Shown: in pieces, positions 35,415 to 44,285 of the stretch
How the letters are laid out: each line of letters begins with the position of its first letter
How positions within the stretch are numbered: the first letter of the stretch is position 1
Source of the DNA: Pontibacter harenae
Lineage (GTDB): Bacteria > Bacteroidota > Bacteroidia > Cytophagales > Hymenobacteraceae
NCBI RefSeq assembly: GCF_020907245.1
Contig: NZ_JAJJWH010000013.1
Span: 1 to 64,000 of the forward strand
Reading direction: 5' to 3'
DNA: 64,000 nucleotides
Translations under genes and position numbers: made by a program
The notes under the pieces: model-generated
Seen by the model: only the letters and a program-made list of their open reading frames with translations
Database searches by the model: none
What the model was told of the DNA's origin: nothing

Positions 35415-38400
35415 ATTCATTTATAGTTTGCACATCTTTCTCCCATCCCTCAGGTCGTAACCACCTCTTAGGCGCTGCGGGTTCTGGCTTCAGCTTCACC
35501 TCCTGCGTTTTCAGAAGGTTTAAGGCCTCTTCTACAGCACGCTCTAGTTGCGGGTCTCTACCTGCTATCACATCGGCTGGTTTGTTCAGCACTTCTATGT
35601 CTGGCGCTACTCCTTCGCCTTCTACTGCCCATTGGCCCTCTGCATCTACAAAGCCACCGCGTGGTGCTACCATACGGCCACCATCTATAAACGGAGGCGT
35701 GTCCCAGGTGCCTACAAGGCCGCCCCAGGTACGGGTGCCAACTAAAGGTCCAATCTCCATCCTGCGGAAAAGGTAAGGCAGCAAGTCTCCACCAGAACCA
35801 GCCATTTCGTTTATGATCATTACCTTCGGCCCCCATATACCAGACATAGGTGTCGTAAACGGACGATGATCACCTACTTTACTATTAAAATAGCCATGGA
35901 GGTCTCTGTTCATGATATCTACCATATAATCGGCTGCGGAACCGCCACCGTTGTTGCGCTCGTCTATCACAGCACCTTTCTTCTCCTGCTGTCCAAAGTA
36001 GTACCTGTTAAAATAGGTATAGCCGCCCTGGCCAGTATTCGGCACATATACATAGGCAAGCTTACCGCCAGACAATTCATCTACTTTTCTGCGGTTACCT
36101 TCAATCCAGGCCATACGCCTTAAGCCGCTCTCACTTGATATTGGCACCACTGTCACAAGCCGTGAGCCTTGCATGGTTGGTTTGTTGTTGATACGCAGAA
36201 CGGTTTGCTTGTCGGCAGTAGCCTCGAAAAACTTGTACAGGTTCTCTGGTGCTTTCACTTCTATGCCGTTCACAGCCAAAATGTAATCTCCCTGGTTTAT
36301 GTTTAGACCAGGTGCCCGAAGCGGTGCGCGCAAGTCTGGGTTCCATGCTTCACCGCTATAGATGCGGCTAATGCGGTAGTAGCCGTTGCTCTCTTCATAA
36401 TCTGCGCCCAACAAACCAATAGACACCCGTTTCACATCAGGGAAATCGCCACCTGAAGTATAGGAGTGGCCTACCGAGATTTCACCACCAAGTATATCAA
36501 TCATATAGTGCAGCTCCGAACGATGGCGCACATGCTCCAGCCACGGACTGTACCACTCCCAAATTTGGTTCCATGGCGCTCCATGGGTGTTGTCTACATA
36601 AAGAAAATCGCGTTGGTAGCGCCAGCCTTCCCTGAAAATCTGTTTCCACTCTTCCGCTGGTGTTACTTTTACTTTGATGTCAGAAATACTCAGTTTTCCT
36701 TCGCCAGCTTTAGGCGCACTTCCAGATGTTTTCACAATGCTCCAACTGCCTCCGCTTCTGTACAGCAAGCTTTTTCGATCAAACGATACCGAGGCATCAT
36801 TTACTTTCGTCAGGTATTCTGTCGATTTATTGTCCTCTAAACTATAGCGGTACAGCGTTTCGCCACTTTGGTTCTGAATGCTCTCTAGGTAAAAAACCTG
36901 CCCTTCGGGGCCTGGCAGCAAAGCGGTGTAGTTACGTTCAGGTACATCAATAGCTATAATGCGCTGGCTCAGGTCTTCCATATCTATCTTTACCTGTACC
37001 GAAGGCTTTACAACTTTTGCCTCGCCTTTTTGTCCGCTACTGGTTCTAGGCTCTTTTTTCTTACTCTTAGCCTTACCATCCTGCAGACTTAGCTCCTGTT
37101 CCTCCGACTCCTCATTTCGGGCGAGTTCTTCATCACTTTTCGGCAGAAGCGGCGATGGGGTATCTTTTGAAAGCACCATCATATAAAGGCTTCTGGTTAC
37201 AGGATGGTCGTAGCTGCTCATATCGAGCCAGCCTGTGTTCAGACCATAGTTTGTACTTGCAAGAAAATACAAGTACTTGCCGCTCTCATCCCACACTGGC
37301 GAAAGCGCATCTGCCATGTTATCTGTTAGCTGTAGCGTTTGGCCTGTCTCCACATTATGTACTTTCACGGCTTTAAACTGATTCTCCAGCAGACGGGTAT
37401 AAGCAATCCACTTACTGTCTGGCGACCATACGGGATTCAATGTTCTGTCTGGGTGCGCGTAACCTTCAGTATCAGCTTTCCTAATTTTACCAGAAGCCAC
37501 TTCCACGTACCAGAGGTTATAATCTGTGTCTGTAAAAGCTATGAATTTGTTATTTGGCGACCACTCTGGGCGAAAGAAGAAGGTGGGGTTCGGGATATCA
37601 ATAGTTCGCGGTTTAATTAAACCTTCCTGATCCCCTATTAAAAGTTTATACTCCCCACTGGCATCGGAAAACCAGGCAATCTTGCTACCGTCTGGCGACC
37701 AGGTCGGGTAGCGGTCTGCCGCACCTGAAGTACGTGTGATATTGCGCCAATCACCTTCTTCTTTGGGTACAGTAATAATTTCTCCTCTAGATTCAAATAA
37801 AGCACGCTTGCCACCAGGACTTAGCGATGCATGCGTCAGCTGGGTAGGCGAAACATCAGCCCAGCGAGGCCTGGCCCAATCAAAGTCGCCTCTAACTTCT
37901 ATAGTCAGCTGTTGTGTTTCGTTTGTATTTGGGTTCAGCAAGTGCAAGTAGCCTCCTTGTTCATAGACAACCATGCCTCCGCCAGCATCCAGGTTCTTAC
38001 AATCGAACTGCTTATGAAAAGTGTGCTGCTTCAGTTCCTCAGTTTTCGGGTTATAGCTCCAGACGTTATTAGCAAAGTCCCGCTCCGATAAAAAATAAAC
38101 CACGCCGTCCATCCACACAGGGTTGGTATGCCTTTCTTTGTTTGCCTGGGGCGTCTGATTCAGGGCATAACTTTTTAGGTCAACTATCCATATTGGTTGT
38201 GCCTGACCTCCTCTGTAGTTGCGCCACTCAGTGTCCCAGAACGAGATAGGCTGATAAGCAGCATACTGACCGTCCTCGGATATTTCACCATTGGCAGCTT
38301 GTGGTATTTTTAAAGCCTCAGGCATTCCTTCATCTACCGAGACTTTATAGAATTTGGAGTTAGCGGTTGGATACCCATCGCGTGCCGAAACAAAAAGCAC

Positions 38401-38787
38401 TGATTTGCCATCGGGTGTCCAGCCTGTAACATCGTCGCTACCTGGGTGCCAGGTTAAACGTTTTGGCTGTCCGCCCTCCACTGGCACCAAGTAAACATCG
38501 GTATTGCCATCGTACTGACCTGTAAATGCAATCCATTTTCCGTCTGGCGATAAATGCGGATTTGTTTCAGCGCCTTCGTTAGAGGTAAGCCTGCGGGCAA
38601 AGCCCAAATCATTACTTCCTTGCTTGCGATCAGCCACCCACAGGTCGTTAGCATACACAAAAGCGATATGGCTATTACTTATAGTTGGTTGCCGAAGCAG
38701 GCGTGTACCTTGCGCATGGGCTGTGCCTGTTAGAGAAAGCAAAGAGCCACCAAGCGCCGTAATTTGTAGAAATCTTTTTAACACCAT
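35413..38787 (-). CDS. Tricorn-type S41 family peptidase
   Basis: A 1124-residue protein with an N-terminal signal peptide (LGGSLLSLTGTAHAQ). It contains two WD40-like PD40 beta-propeller regions (for example PHLSPDGKWIAFTG and YPTWSPDGSKIAWF), then a Tricorn C1-like segment, a PDZ domain (residues about 800-900, GLNINQGDYILAVNGIEV) and a C-terminal S41 protease domain. The catalytic Ser998 lies in NEMAGSGGDLLPYLF, and GTRTWGGLVGTWDTP follows as in Tricorn proteases. It should degrade peptides, probably in the periplasm. A Lys/Glu-rich low-complexity stretch at about 540-600 is an insertion. The gene is monocistronic. Confidence 0.93.
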   Translation of the reverse strand: MVLKRFLQITALGGSLLSLTGTAHAQGTRLLRQPTISNSHIAFVYANDLWVADRKQGSNDLGFARRLTSNEGAETNPHLSPDGKWIAFTGQYDGNTDVYLVPVEGGQPKRLTWHPGSDDVTGWTPDGKSVLFVSARDGYPTANSKFYKVSVDEGMPEALKIPQAANGEISEDGQYAAYQPISFWDTEWRNYRGGQAQPIWIVDLKSYALNQTPQANKERHTNPVWMDGVVYFLSERDFANNVWSYNPKTEELKQHTFHKQFDCKNLDAGGGMVVYEQGGYLHLLNPNTNETQQLTIEVRGDFDWARPRWADVSPTQLTHASLSPGGKRALFESRGEIITVPKEEGDWRNITRTSGAADRYPTWSPDGSKIAWFSDASGEYKLLIGDQEGLIKPRTIDIPNPTFFFRPEWSPNNKFIAFTDTDYNLWYVEVASGKIRKADTEGYAHPDRTLNPVWSPDSKWIAYTRLLENQFKAVKVHNVETGQTLQLTDNMADALSPVWDESGKYLYFLASTNYGLNTGWLDMSSYDHPVTRSLYMMVLSKDTPSPLLPKSDEELARNEESEEQELSLQDGKAKSKKKEPRTSSGQKGEAKVVKPSVQVKIDMEDLSQRIIAIDVPERNYTALLPGPEGQVFYLESIQNQSGETLYRYSLEDNKSTEYLTKVNDASVSFDRKSLLYRSGGSWSIVKTSGSAPKAGEGKLSISDIKVKVTPAEEWKQIFREGWRYQRDFLYVDNTHGAPWNQIWEWYSPWLEHVRHRSELHYMIDILGGEISVGHSYTSGGDFPDVKRVSIGLLGADYEESNGYYRISRIYSGEAWNPDLRAPLRAPGLNINQGDYILAVNGIEVKAPENLYKFFEATADKQTVLRINNKPTMQGSRLVTVVPISSESGLRRMAWIEGNRRKVDELSGGKLAYVYVPNTGQGGYTYFNRYYFGQQEKKGAVIDERNNGGGSAADYMVDIMNRDLHGYFNSKVGDHRPFTTPMSGIWGPKVMIINEMAGSGGDLLPYLFRRMEIGPLVGTRTWGGLVGTWDTPPFIDGGRMVAPRGGFVDAEGQWAVEGEGVAPDIEVLNKPADVIAGRDPQLERAVEEALNLLKTQEVKLKPEPAAPKRWLRPEGWEKDVQTINE

Positions 38788-38955
38788 CTAGTTAAGTTTA
38801 GAAGAAATAGTAGTCAGTGTGTTTAAACAAAAGATGCAAAAGCCTAGCCTGTAATATTTAAGCGAAGGGAACAACTTTTACACTATTGAATAAGCCTATG
38901 TATCCATAGCTTAAATATAGTCAGAATCATAAATATATCTACAGGAAAAAGCTCC

Positions 38956-39003
38956 TTAAACGACAGAGGCCACTCTGTTTCCACAGCGGCCTCTGTCGTT
39001 TAA
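38956..39003 (-). terminator. terminator of the GH26 gene
   Basis: TTAAACGACAGAGGCC (38956-38971) pairs perfectly over 16 bp with GGCCTCTGTCGTTTAA (38988-39003), with a nested CTGT/ACAG pairing in the loop. It lies 25 bases after the GH26 stop on the minus strand. Confidence 0.85.
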
Positions 39004-39027
39004 AGTATAATAGGAGGAGCAGTTATT

Positions 39028-40161
39028 TTACTTTCTCTTCTTATTATAAATATTCTTCAAATCCTTTTCAAACAAAGTATAAGGATCATTGTAAAACTCA
39101 AGAAAGTCAGGAATGCTCGGGTGCCCAGGGAAAGGTGCATAATAGTGCGTAGGACTTCGCACATCGTTTCGCCACACCAACACGTAAGCCAGTTGCAGAT
39201 CATCTCGTTTCATTACTTTCAGCAGCGTCTCCGTCCACCAGGTAGGGTTAGGAATAGATTCCAGGCCTGTTTCGGTAAAAGCAGCTAACTTACCATGTTC
39301 TTTGGCGTAATCAGAAACAATTTTAAGTTTTCTGGCAGCTGTTTCAATGTCATAGCGGTCGCGGCCCATGTCGCCGTAGTTATCCATGCCCACCATGTCT
39401 ACCCACTCGTCGCCAGGATACCTTTCCAAAAATTCAGCTTCAGAGTCGAATTTAACATCGGGAGAGAAGGCATAAATAAAGTTGTGCACATCCAGGCTGT
39501 CGCGCAGATAAGAAACCGTAAAGCGCCACAAAGAAATAAACTCCTCCCTTGATGTATAAGGTTTACCCCACCAGAACCAGCCACCGTCAAACTCATGATA
39601 TGGCCTGAAAATAACAGGCGCCAACGTTCCATCTTTACCTTTTAGGCTGTTGGCCCACTTCCCTATGCCGCTCAGAATCTCTTTGTATTGCTCATGTGCC
39701 TCACCGCCAGGTATAATATACTTTACAGCAGGTTTCGAGAGAGAATCAACCCAATAAAAACCACCGCCAGAAACGGGATTTGAAAAATGCCAGGCAACTG
39801 TTGTTACACCGCCACGGTTATAAGTATCTACCACGTTCTTCCTAAGCGCATCCTTTGCTTTCTGTACAGCTTCGGGTGGTCGGCCAGAAAAACCGCTAAA
39901 GTCTACACCGATAACAGCGGGATGTGAGCCCACCACAGATTTCACATCAGAACGATCTTCATCGCCAGCCCAACCATGCCCATACTCGGTAGCATGCTGG
40001 TGTCCGAATAAGGTATGCTTCTTCGAAAGCTTTTTCATATTTTTAAAAAGAGCCTTTGTTTCTCTGGTGGCCTTTTTATCTATAGGTTTGTTTTTCTGTG
40101 CATGCACCAGCCCAAAACCAAGTAGCACCAAAAGGATTGAAAGTAGACTTATTTTTTTCAA
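39028..40161 (-). CDS. GH26 glycoside hydrolase (beta-mannanase)
   Basis: A secreted family 26 glycosidase of 377 residues with a Sec signal peptide (LSILLVLLGFGLVHAQ). Substrate-binding motifs LFGHQHATEYGHGW and GVTTVAWHFSNP are typical of bacterial mannanases. The acid/base Glu190 lies in FRPYHEFDGGWFWW, and the nucleophile is probably Glu297 in FTETGLE. The likely substrate is beta-1,4-mannan or mixed glucomannan, converted to oligosaccharides outside the cell. It is alone, with no adjoining SusCD pair. Other GH26 activities are possible but less likely. Confidence 0.93.
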   Translation of the reverse strand: MKKISLLSILLVLLGFGLVHAQKNKPIDKKATRETKALFKNMKKLSKKHTLFGHQHATEYGHGWAGDEDRSDVKSVVGSHPAVIGVDFSGFSGRPPEAVQKAKDALRKNVVDTYNRGGVTTVAWHFSNPVSGGGFYWVDSLSKPAVKYIIPGGEAHEQYKEILSGIGKWANSLKGKDGTLAPVIFRPYHEFDGGWFWWGKPYTSREEFISLWRFTVSYLRDSLDVHNFIYAFSPDVKFDSEAEFLERYPGDEWVDMVGMDNYGDMGRDRYDIETAARKLKIVSDYAKEHGKLAAFTETGLESIPNPTWWTETLLKVMKRDDLQLAYVLVWRNDVRSPTHYYAPFPGHPSIPDFLEFYNDPYTLFEKDLKNIYNKKRK

Positions 40162-40306
40162 GAGTAGTTATTTAGAACGAAATTTCTTTTCTGCAATATA
40201 CCTGAAGCAGCAATGCTGTTCAAGTAAATGCCATACCTGTATACTTTCGGCACTTATAAAAAGCGTGCACGCAAAACAAACAGTACTCCTCTTTTACCCC
40301 CTTTTT

Positions 40307-41167
40307 TTACCCTTTAACCAAGGCAGTTAAATGCTGCTCTTCAAGCGTTATCAATTCATCCAACAACGAAAGCGTGATGGCACCAGGTTTACCGTTCCCA
40401 ATCACATTGGCACCCACTTGTACCACGGGCAAAATTCTTTTGGTCGTGCTTGTCAAGAAAGCCTCTTTTGCTTCCTTTATATCCGCCAAGGTTACTGTCC
40501 CCTCTTCTACTTTATACTTTTTGCTGGCAAGTTCTAATACATTCTTTCTTGTTACTCCATAAAGCACATCCTGGCTCGGAGTAACGATAGTATCATCTTG
40601 CTTTACGATAAAGAAATTGCAGCGCGGCAACTCTGTCACTTCGCTATTACGCTGATATAGCACATCCTGAGCTTCTTGTGCTTTTATTTCCTTTATCAGC
40701 CGAACACCCATGGTATAGTTAATAGTTTTAGCCGCAGGAATTTCCCGCACATACGCATGCGTAATTATCTTCAGACCTTTGGCTATTACCTCCTGCCCAG
40801 GCAGCGCAAGTGGCTGCTGAATCATGATAAAGTTAGGTTCAGCAGGATCGTATCCATTAGCTGAATAGCCTCCTGTCAAAATCATTTTTATACCAGAAGT
40901 TCCAAAATTGTTTTTCTGAATAAGCTCATAAATTTTGGCTTTCAGTTCATCTTTAGAATAGATTACAGGCAGCTCCATCATTTTGGCAGATTGGTAAAAC
41001 CGCAGCAGGTAATCATCCAGAAATAAAGGATGTCCGTCCTCCACCTTAAAGAAGTCGAATATGCCATAACCACGCTGAACTGAAAGGTCGCCTACGTGCA
41101 GGAAAGCTTTACTTAGAGGTATAAACTCCCCATGAATAAATGCATAAATTTCGCTAGTTGAGTGCAT
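40307..41167 (-). CDS. class IV aminotransferase (BCAT/D-amino-acid aminotransferase type)
   Basis: A PLP-dependent fold type IV aminotransferase of 286 residues. The catalytic Lys is in IPAAKTINYTMGVRL; the PLP-phosphate-binding Glu is in RNSEVTELPRCNFF; the Thr/Ser phosphate loop is TLADIKEAKEAFLTSTT. This fold includes branched-chain, D-amino-acid and 4-amino-4-deoxychorismate enzymes, and I cannot tell these apart by eye. Its start overlaps the end of a P1 peptidase gene by 14 bases, so the genes are translationally coupled. As P1 peptidases of the DmpA type release D-amino acids, a D-amino-acid transaminase is an attractive reading. Confidence 0.9.
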   Translation of the reverse strand: MHSTSEIYAFIHGEFIPLSKAFLHVGDLSVQRGYGIFDFFKVEDGHPLFLDDYLLRFYQSAKMMELPVIYSKDELKAKIYELIQKNNFGTSGIKMILTGGYSANGYDPAEPNFIMIQQPLALPGQEVIAKGLKIITHAYVREIPAAKTINYTMGVRLIKEIKAQEAQDVLYQRNSEVTELPRCNFFIVKQDDTIVTPSQDVLYGVTRKNVLELASKKYKVEEGTVTLADIKEAKEAFLTSTTKRILPVVQVGANVIGNGKPGAITLSLLDELITLEEQHLTALVKG

Positions 41168-42287
41168 TGTGTTTCTTCATTATTTTGATCACTTTTTCTA
41201 CTGGTAGCGCCTCAACCACACGGCCTTCTTTTCCCTTCATGGTTTCAGCTTTAAAAAGAGAGTTGATGATGGCTTCCTCCGTTGCCTCAATTGTAGCCAT
41301 AAACAAAGGAGACATTTCGTCGTTGCGAAGCAAAGTTACTGTTTGAGTTTTTTCTGAGGTAGTATATGGAATTCGCAAATCAGGGTGAGAGGAAAAAGCA
41401 ATGACATAATCTCCGCTTCCGTTCGAGGCTATGCCGCCTGTTTTTGCTAACCCCATAATGGCACGCTTTGCCATACGTTCCAGGTTACGAGCATCCACGG
41501 GCGCATCGGTCGCCACCACAATCATACATGATCCGTCTGCCGATTCCATGATCTGCTTGCTGTAAGAAAACTGTCCGAGTGCTTCTCCTACGGGTACGCC
41601 ATCAATTTGCAGATTGCCGCCGAAGTTAGATTGCACCAGCACCCCTACCGTATAGCCGCCAAGGCTCTGGGGCAGCTTTCGTGACGAAGTGCCTATACCT
41701 CCCTTAAAACCAAAACAAACGGTACCTGTACCTGCTCCTACATTACCTTCCGCTACCGCACCTCCTGTTGCATGCCGCAAGGCCTCTGCCAGATGCACCT
41801 CATTTATATGCCTGCCTCTTATATCGTTCAGGTAGCCATCGTTTGTCTCTCCCACTACGGCATTTACCGACTGCACCCTTTCATTTCCAGGCTGCTCCAA
41901 CACAAGCCCGACCATGGCGTTCATGGCTGTACCCACACTTAAAGTGTTTGTTAAAACTATAGGTGTTTCCAAGTTCCCCAGTTCCTGCACTTGCGTACTG
42001 CCTGCCAGTTTACCGAAGCCATTCCCAACATAAACTGCAGCAGGTACTTTATCCTGAAATACATTCCCGCTGTGCGGCACCACTACTGTAACTCCTGTAC
42101 GCACATCATCTGCTTGCTTGATGGTAGTGTGGCCAACTTTTACACCTGGCACATCTGTAATGGCATTATACTCACCTGTTGCAAGCACTCCAATCTTTAC
42201 ACCGAATGCTCTTGCTCTTTTGCGCTCCTGCCCTAAAGCATGGTAAATCATTCCGAACAACAGCAGAAAAACAAAAAGTAGCCTCAT
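41154..42287 (-). CDS. P1 family (DmpA-type) aminopeptidase
   Basis: A 377-residue secreted protein with a signal peptide (LFVFLLLFGMIYHALGQ). Family features are the opening GEYNAITDVPGVKVGHTT, the substrate-pocket segment NDGYLNDIRGRHINEVHLAEAL and the autoproteolysis region GAGTGTVCFGFKGGIGTSSR, where the precursor is expected to cleave into alpha and beta chains of an N-terminal-nucleophile hydrolase. DmpA enzymes release N-terminal amino acids, including D-residues. It is the upstream partner of the class IV aminotransferase with a 14-base overlap. Periplasmic location is inferred from the signal. Confidence 0.9.
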   Translation of the reverse strand: MRLLFVFLLLFGMIYHALGQERKRARAFGVKIGVLATGEYNAITDVPGVKVGHTTIKQADDVRTGVTVVVPHSGNVFQDKVPAAVYVGNGFGKLAGSTQVQELGNLETPIVLTNTLSVGTAMNAMVGLVLEQPGNERVQSVNAVVGETNDGYLNDIRGRHINEVHLAEALRHATGGAVAEGNVGAGTGTVCFGFKGGIGTSSRKLPQSLGGYTVGVLVQSNFGGNLQIDGVPVGEALGQFSYSKQIMESADGSCMIVVATDAPVDARNLERMAKRAIMGLAKTGGIASNGSGDYVIAFSSHPDLRIPYTTSEKTQTVTLLRNDEMSPLFMATIEATEEAIINSLFKAETMKGKEGRVVEALPVEKVIKIMKKHNALN

Positions 42288-42692
42288 GATATGGATTTTT
42301 AGTATCTGACTCTGTAAGTAAAGCTATCAGAAAATTTGTTGCAGGCAAAACCCACAGCTCTATTACTACAGTTAACAAGCAAACAAAAAGCTTTTAAATT
42401 ATGGCGAAGAAGAACTTAACACACAAACCCACCTATATACTGCTATCATTACCAGACATTGAAATGAACTTGCGGCACTGTTTTCCTCACATACCGTCGC
42501 AGCTTTTCGAAACAAGAAGTGGAACTATGCCATAACAACTCAATATGAGCAAATACTCACAACTACTCCTTAACATTAAATTAATTTTACCGTATAATGC
42601 GCAAGTGCTCACTTTTAATTTTGTTATTTCAAAATAATGTTGCACCTTAGCGATTGAAAGTCTGTCTCTGGTTAGCCACTGTGAAGTCCTGA
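42288..42692. other. divergent intergenic region, nothing recognised
   Basis: About 400 bases between the P1 peptidase and the ECF sigma gene. I see no terminator, RNA or repeat, and no good TAnnTTTG element. Only the divergent promoters are expected here. Confidence 0.5.
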
Positions 42693-43250
42693 ATGATGAA
42701 TGAGCTACAAGCATGGGAAAACTTAAGAAAAGGAAGCGAAGCTGCCTTCTCTCTAATTTACAGAAGACATGCTCCACTTATGCTTCGTTACGGGCACAAG
42801 CTGAGTAATGATAGCGATATTGTAAGAGATAGTGTACAGCAGGTATATTTAAACGTGTGGAACTCACGTGAACGTCTTGGAACACCAGTCTGTGTCAGAA
42901 CTTATTTGCTAAAGGCACTAAGGAGAGAATTGGCTAAGCGGCAAACGCATTTAGCTTTTCCTTTACCCGAAGAGCATTTGCTTCCGTCGGAGCCACCGTA
43001 CGAAGCAACCCTTATTATTGAGCAAATGCAGGAACAGACACAGCATGTGGTAAGAGCATTGTTATCTCAACTTCTGGAAAGGCAGCGGGAAGCCATATTC
43101 TTAAGGTATTTCGCAGACCTGAATGCAAAGGAAATTGCCCAGATTATGGGAATTGACCAAACATCGGTTTACAAGCTTATTTATAAGGCGCTCGACAACC
43201 TGAACAGCTACATGAATAAAAGCAAGCTAATGTTTAACGTAAGTATTTGA
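42693..43250 (+). CDS. ECF-type sigma factor without adjacent anti-sigma gene
   Basis: A 185-residue sigma factor of the Bacteroidota FecI-like type. Region 2 is at about residues 20-60 (YRRHAPLMLRYGHKLSNDSDIVRDSVQQVYLNVW) and region 4 at about 130-175 (LERQREAIFLRYFADLNAKEIAQIM, then DQTSVYKLIYKAL, the helix-turn-helix). FecI-like sigma factors are normally followed by a FecR anti-sigma gene and a TonB-dependent receptor; neither is present. What follows is a 480-base gap with an array of CTAACTA repeats. It may be an autonomous or remotely partnered regulator. Confidence 0.92.
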   Translation: MMNELQAWENLRKGSEAAFSLIYRRHAPLMLRYGHKLSNDSDIVRDSVQQVYLNVWNSRERLGTPVCVRTYLLKALRRELAKRQTHLAFPLPEEHLLPSEPPYEATLIIEQMQEQTQHVVRALLSQLLERQREAIFLRYFADLNAKEIAQIMGIDQTSVYKLIYKALDNLNSYMNKSKLMFNVSI

Positions 43251-43261
43251 TTGAATATAAG

Positions 43262-43411
43262 CTAACTATAAATATAGAATTTTCTCATAACACATATAAG
43301 CCTAACTACATTTTACACTAACTATACATAAGTCTAACGCTCTATTTTCTAACTATTTTTCGATTAACTAATACCGCACACTAACTATTAATCATTTTGT
43401 AAGTCTAACTA
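43262..43411 (+). repeat. array of CTAACTA heptamers
   Basis: Six exact copies of CTAACTA on the plus strand (starting at 43262, 43302, 43318, 43349, 43381 and 43405), with near-copies TTAACTA at 43364 and CTAAC at 43334. Spacing is 16-40 bases, so they do not form a coding repeat. The array lies just after the orphan ECF sigma gene and before the terminator at 43425. The role is unknown. Confidence 0.6.
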
Positions 43412-43424
43412 GTTGATTGTTTCT

Positions 43425-43457
43425 AGGGGCTGTCCGTAATTCGGAGCAGCCCCTTTT
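43425..43457 (+). terminator. terminator downstream of the ECF sigma gene
   Basis: AGGGGCTG with CCG pairs with CGG and CAGCCCCT across a short loop, followed by TTTT. It lies about 175 bases after the sigma gene stop, beyond the CTAACTA array. From 43458 to the operator at 43674 I see nothing further. Confidence 0.75.
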
Positions 43458-43673
43458 AGCATTATAGGACATCAGCACATCAACCCGTTCAAAGTGCCCA
43501 CTCCCACCCTAATCCAGAAGAGCTGATAAAACTTTTCACAATAAACCAGAGCAATCTTCTTAAAAAAGAAACCAACATCTACCCAACTATTGTCTATCAG
43601 AAAGTCCCAGTTTTAAAAAATATTTTCTCCCTCGGTTAAACATTTTTTCAACAGGTAAAAATATTATGGAAAG

Positions 43674-43697
43674 TTAGTTCTTAAAATTATGAACTAA
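43674..43697. promoter_or_regulatory. operator 1 of the GbsR/MarR-type regulator
   Basis: TTAGTTC-N10-GAACTAA, a perfect 7-bp inverted repeat with a 10-base spacer. It lies immediately upstream of the regulator's TAACTTTG promoter element, where bound protein would block RNA polymerase. A second copy of the same architecture precedes the efflux genes. Confidence 0.75.
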
Positions 43698-43710
43698 TGA
43701 AACTAAGTTT

Positions 43711-43718
43711 TAACTTTG
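43711..43718 (+). promoter_or_regulatory. -7 promoter element of the regulator gene
   Basis: TAACTTTG matches TAnnTTTG exactly, 16 bases before the GTG start. The -33 region falls in the right half of operator 1, so repression there is plausible. Confidence 0.6.
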
Positions 43719-43733
43719 CATCGTTACTCATAA

Positions 43734-44219
43734 GTGAATACAACAGAAAAGATGAATTTGACGGATCAACAGCGAACGCTGATAGAGCAAATAGGTGTTT
43801 GGCATGAGAACAACGGCATACAACCAGCTGCTGCTCGTGTGATGGGGCTAATGATTGTTAGTGATAAGAGGGAGCTTACATTTGATGAAATAACAGAGGC
43901 ACTTAGCATTAGCAAAAGCGCCACAAGCAATGCTCTTAACCTCCTTCTCAGGACAGAGCATCTGGAATACATTACCTTTCCTGGCGACAGAAAGCGCTAC
44001 TTTAAGATGAAGATTTCGAACTGGCGCGAAGCTTTTACCAGAAAGATTGATGATCTAACTGGATTCAATGTTTTACTACGCCAAGTACTCGAAGTTCGAA
44101 ATAGAAACTGCGACGAGAGTGATGAAGGCCTGCAAGACTTTATCAGTTTTTTAGACTACCTACACCAGGAACTCCCAAACCTACTGGCCAAATGGGAAGA
44201 ACAGAATAAGAAGAGCTAA
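43734..44219 (+). CDS. GbsR/MarR-type winged-helix transcriptional regulator
   Basis: A 161-residue winged-helix protein of the GbsR branch of the MarR superfamily. The DNA-binding part is at about residues 20-75: GVWHENNGIQPAAARVMGLM, then SDKRELTFDEITEALSIS and the recognition helix SKSATSNALNLLLRTEHLEYI. Such repressors bind as dimers and release upon binding small molecules. The start is a GTG at 43734; an in-frame ATG six codons in is the alternative. It immediately precedes a TolC-HlyD-RND efflux operon. Paired operators upstream of its own gene and of the tolC-like gene argue for autoregulation and pump control. Confidence 0.9.
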   Translation: MNTTEKMNLTDQQRTLIEQIGVWHENNGIQPAAARVMGLMIVSDKRELTFDEITEALSISKSATSNALNLLLRTEHLEYITFPGDRKRYFKMKISNWREAFTRKIDDLTGFNVLLRQVLEVRNRNCDESDEGLQDFISFLDYLHQELPNLLAKWEEQNKKS

Positions 44220-44231
44220 TTCTTACGACTT

Positions 44232-44255
44232 TTAGTTCTTTTAATTCTAAACTAA
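44232..44255. promoter_or_regulatory. operator 2, before the efflux operon
   Basis: TTAGTTC-N10-AAACTAA, identical in layout to operator 1 with one changed base (G to A). It lies between the regulator stop and the tolC-like start. Confidence 0.75.
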
Positions 44256-44285
44256 CTATACACCTAAAAACTAAATACTATAAAC

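Noticed and set aside
43262-43411. CRISPR array
   Set aside because: Copies are only 7 bases and spacing is irregular; there are no cas genes.
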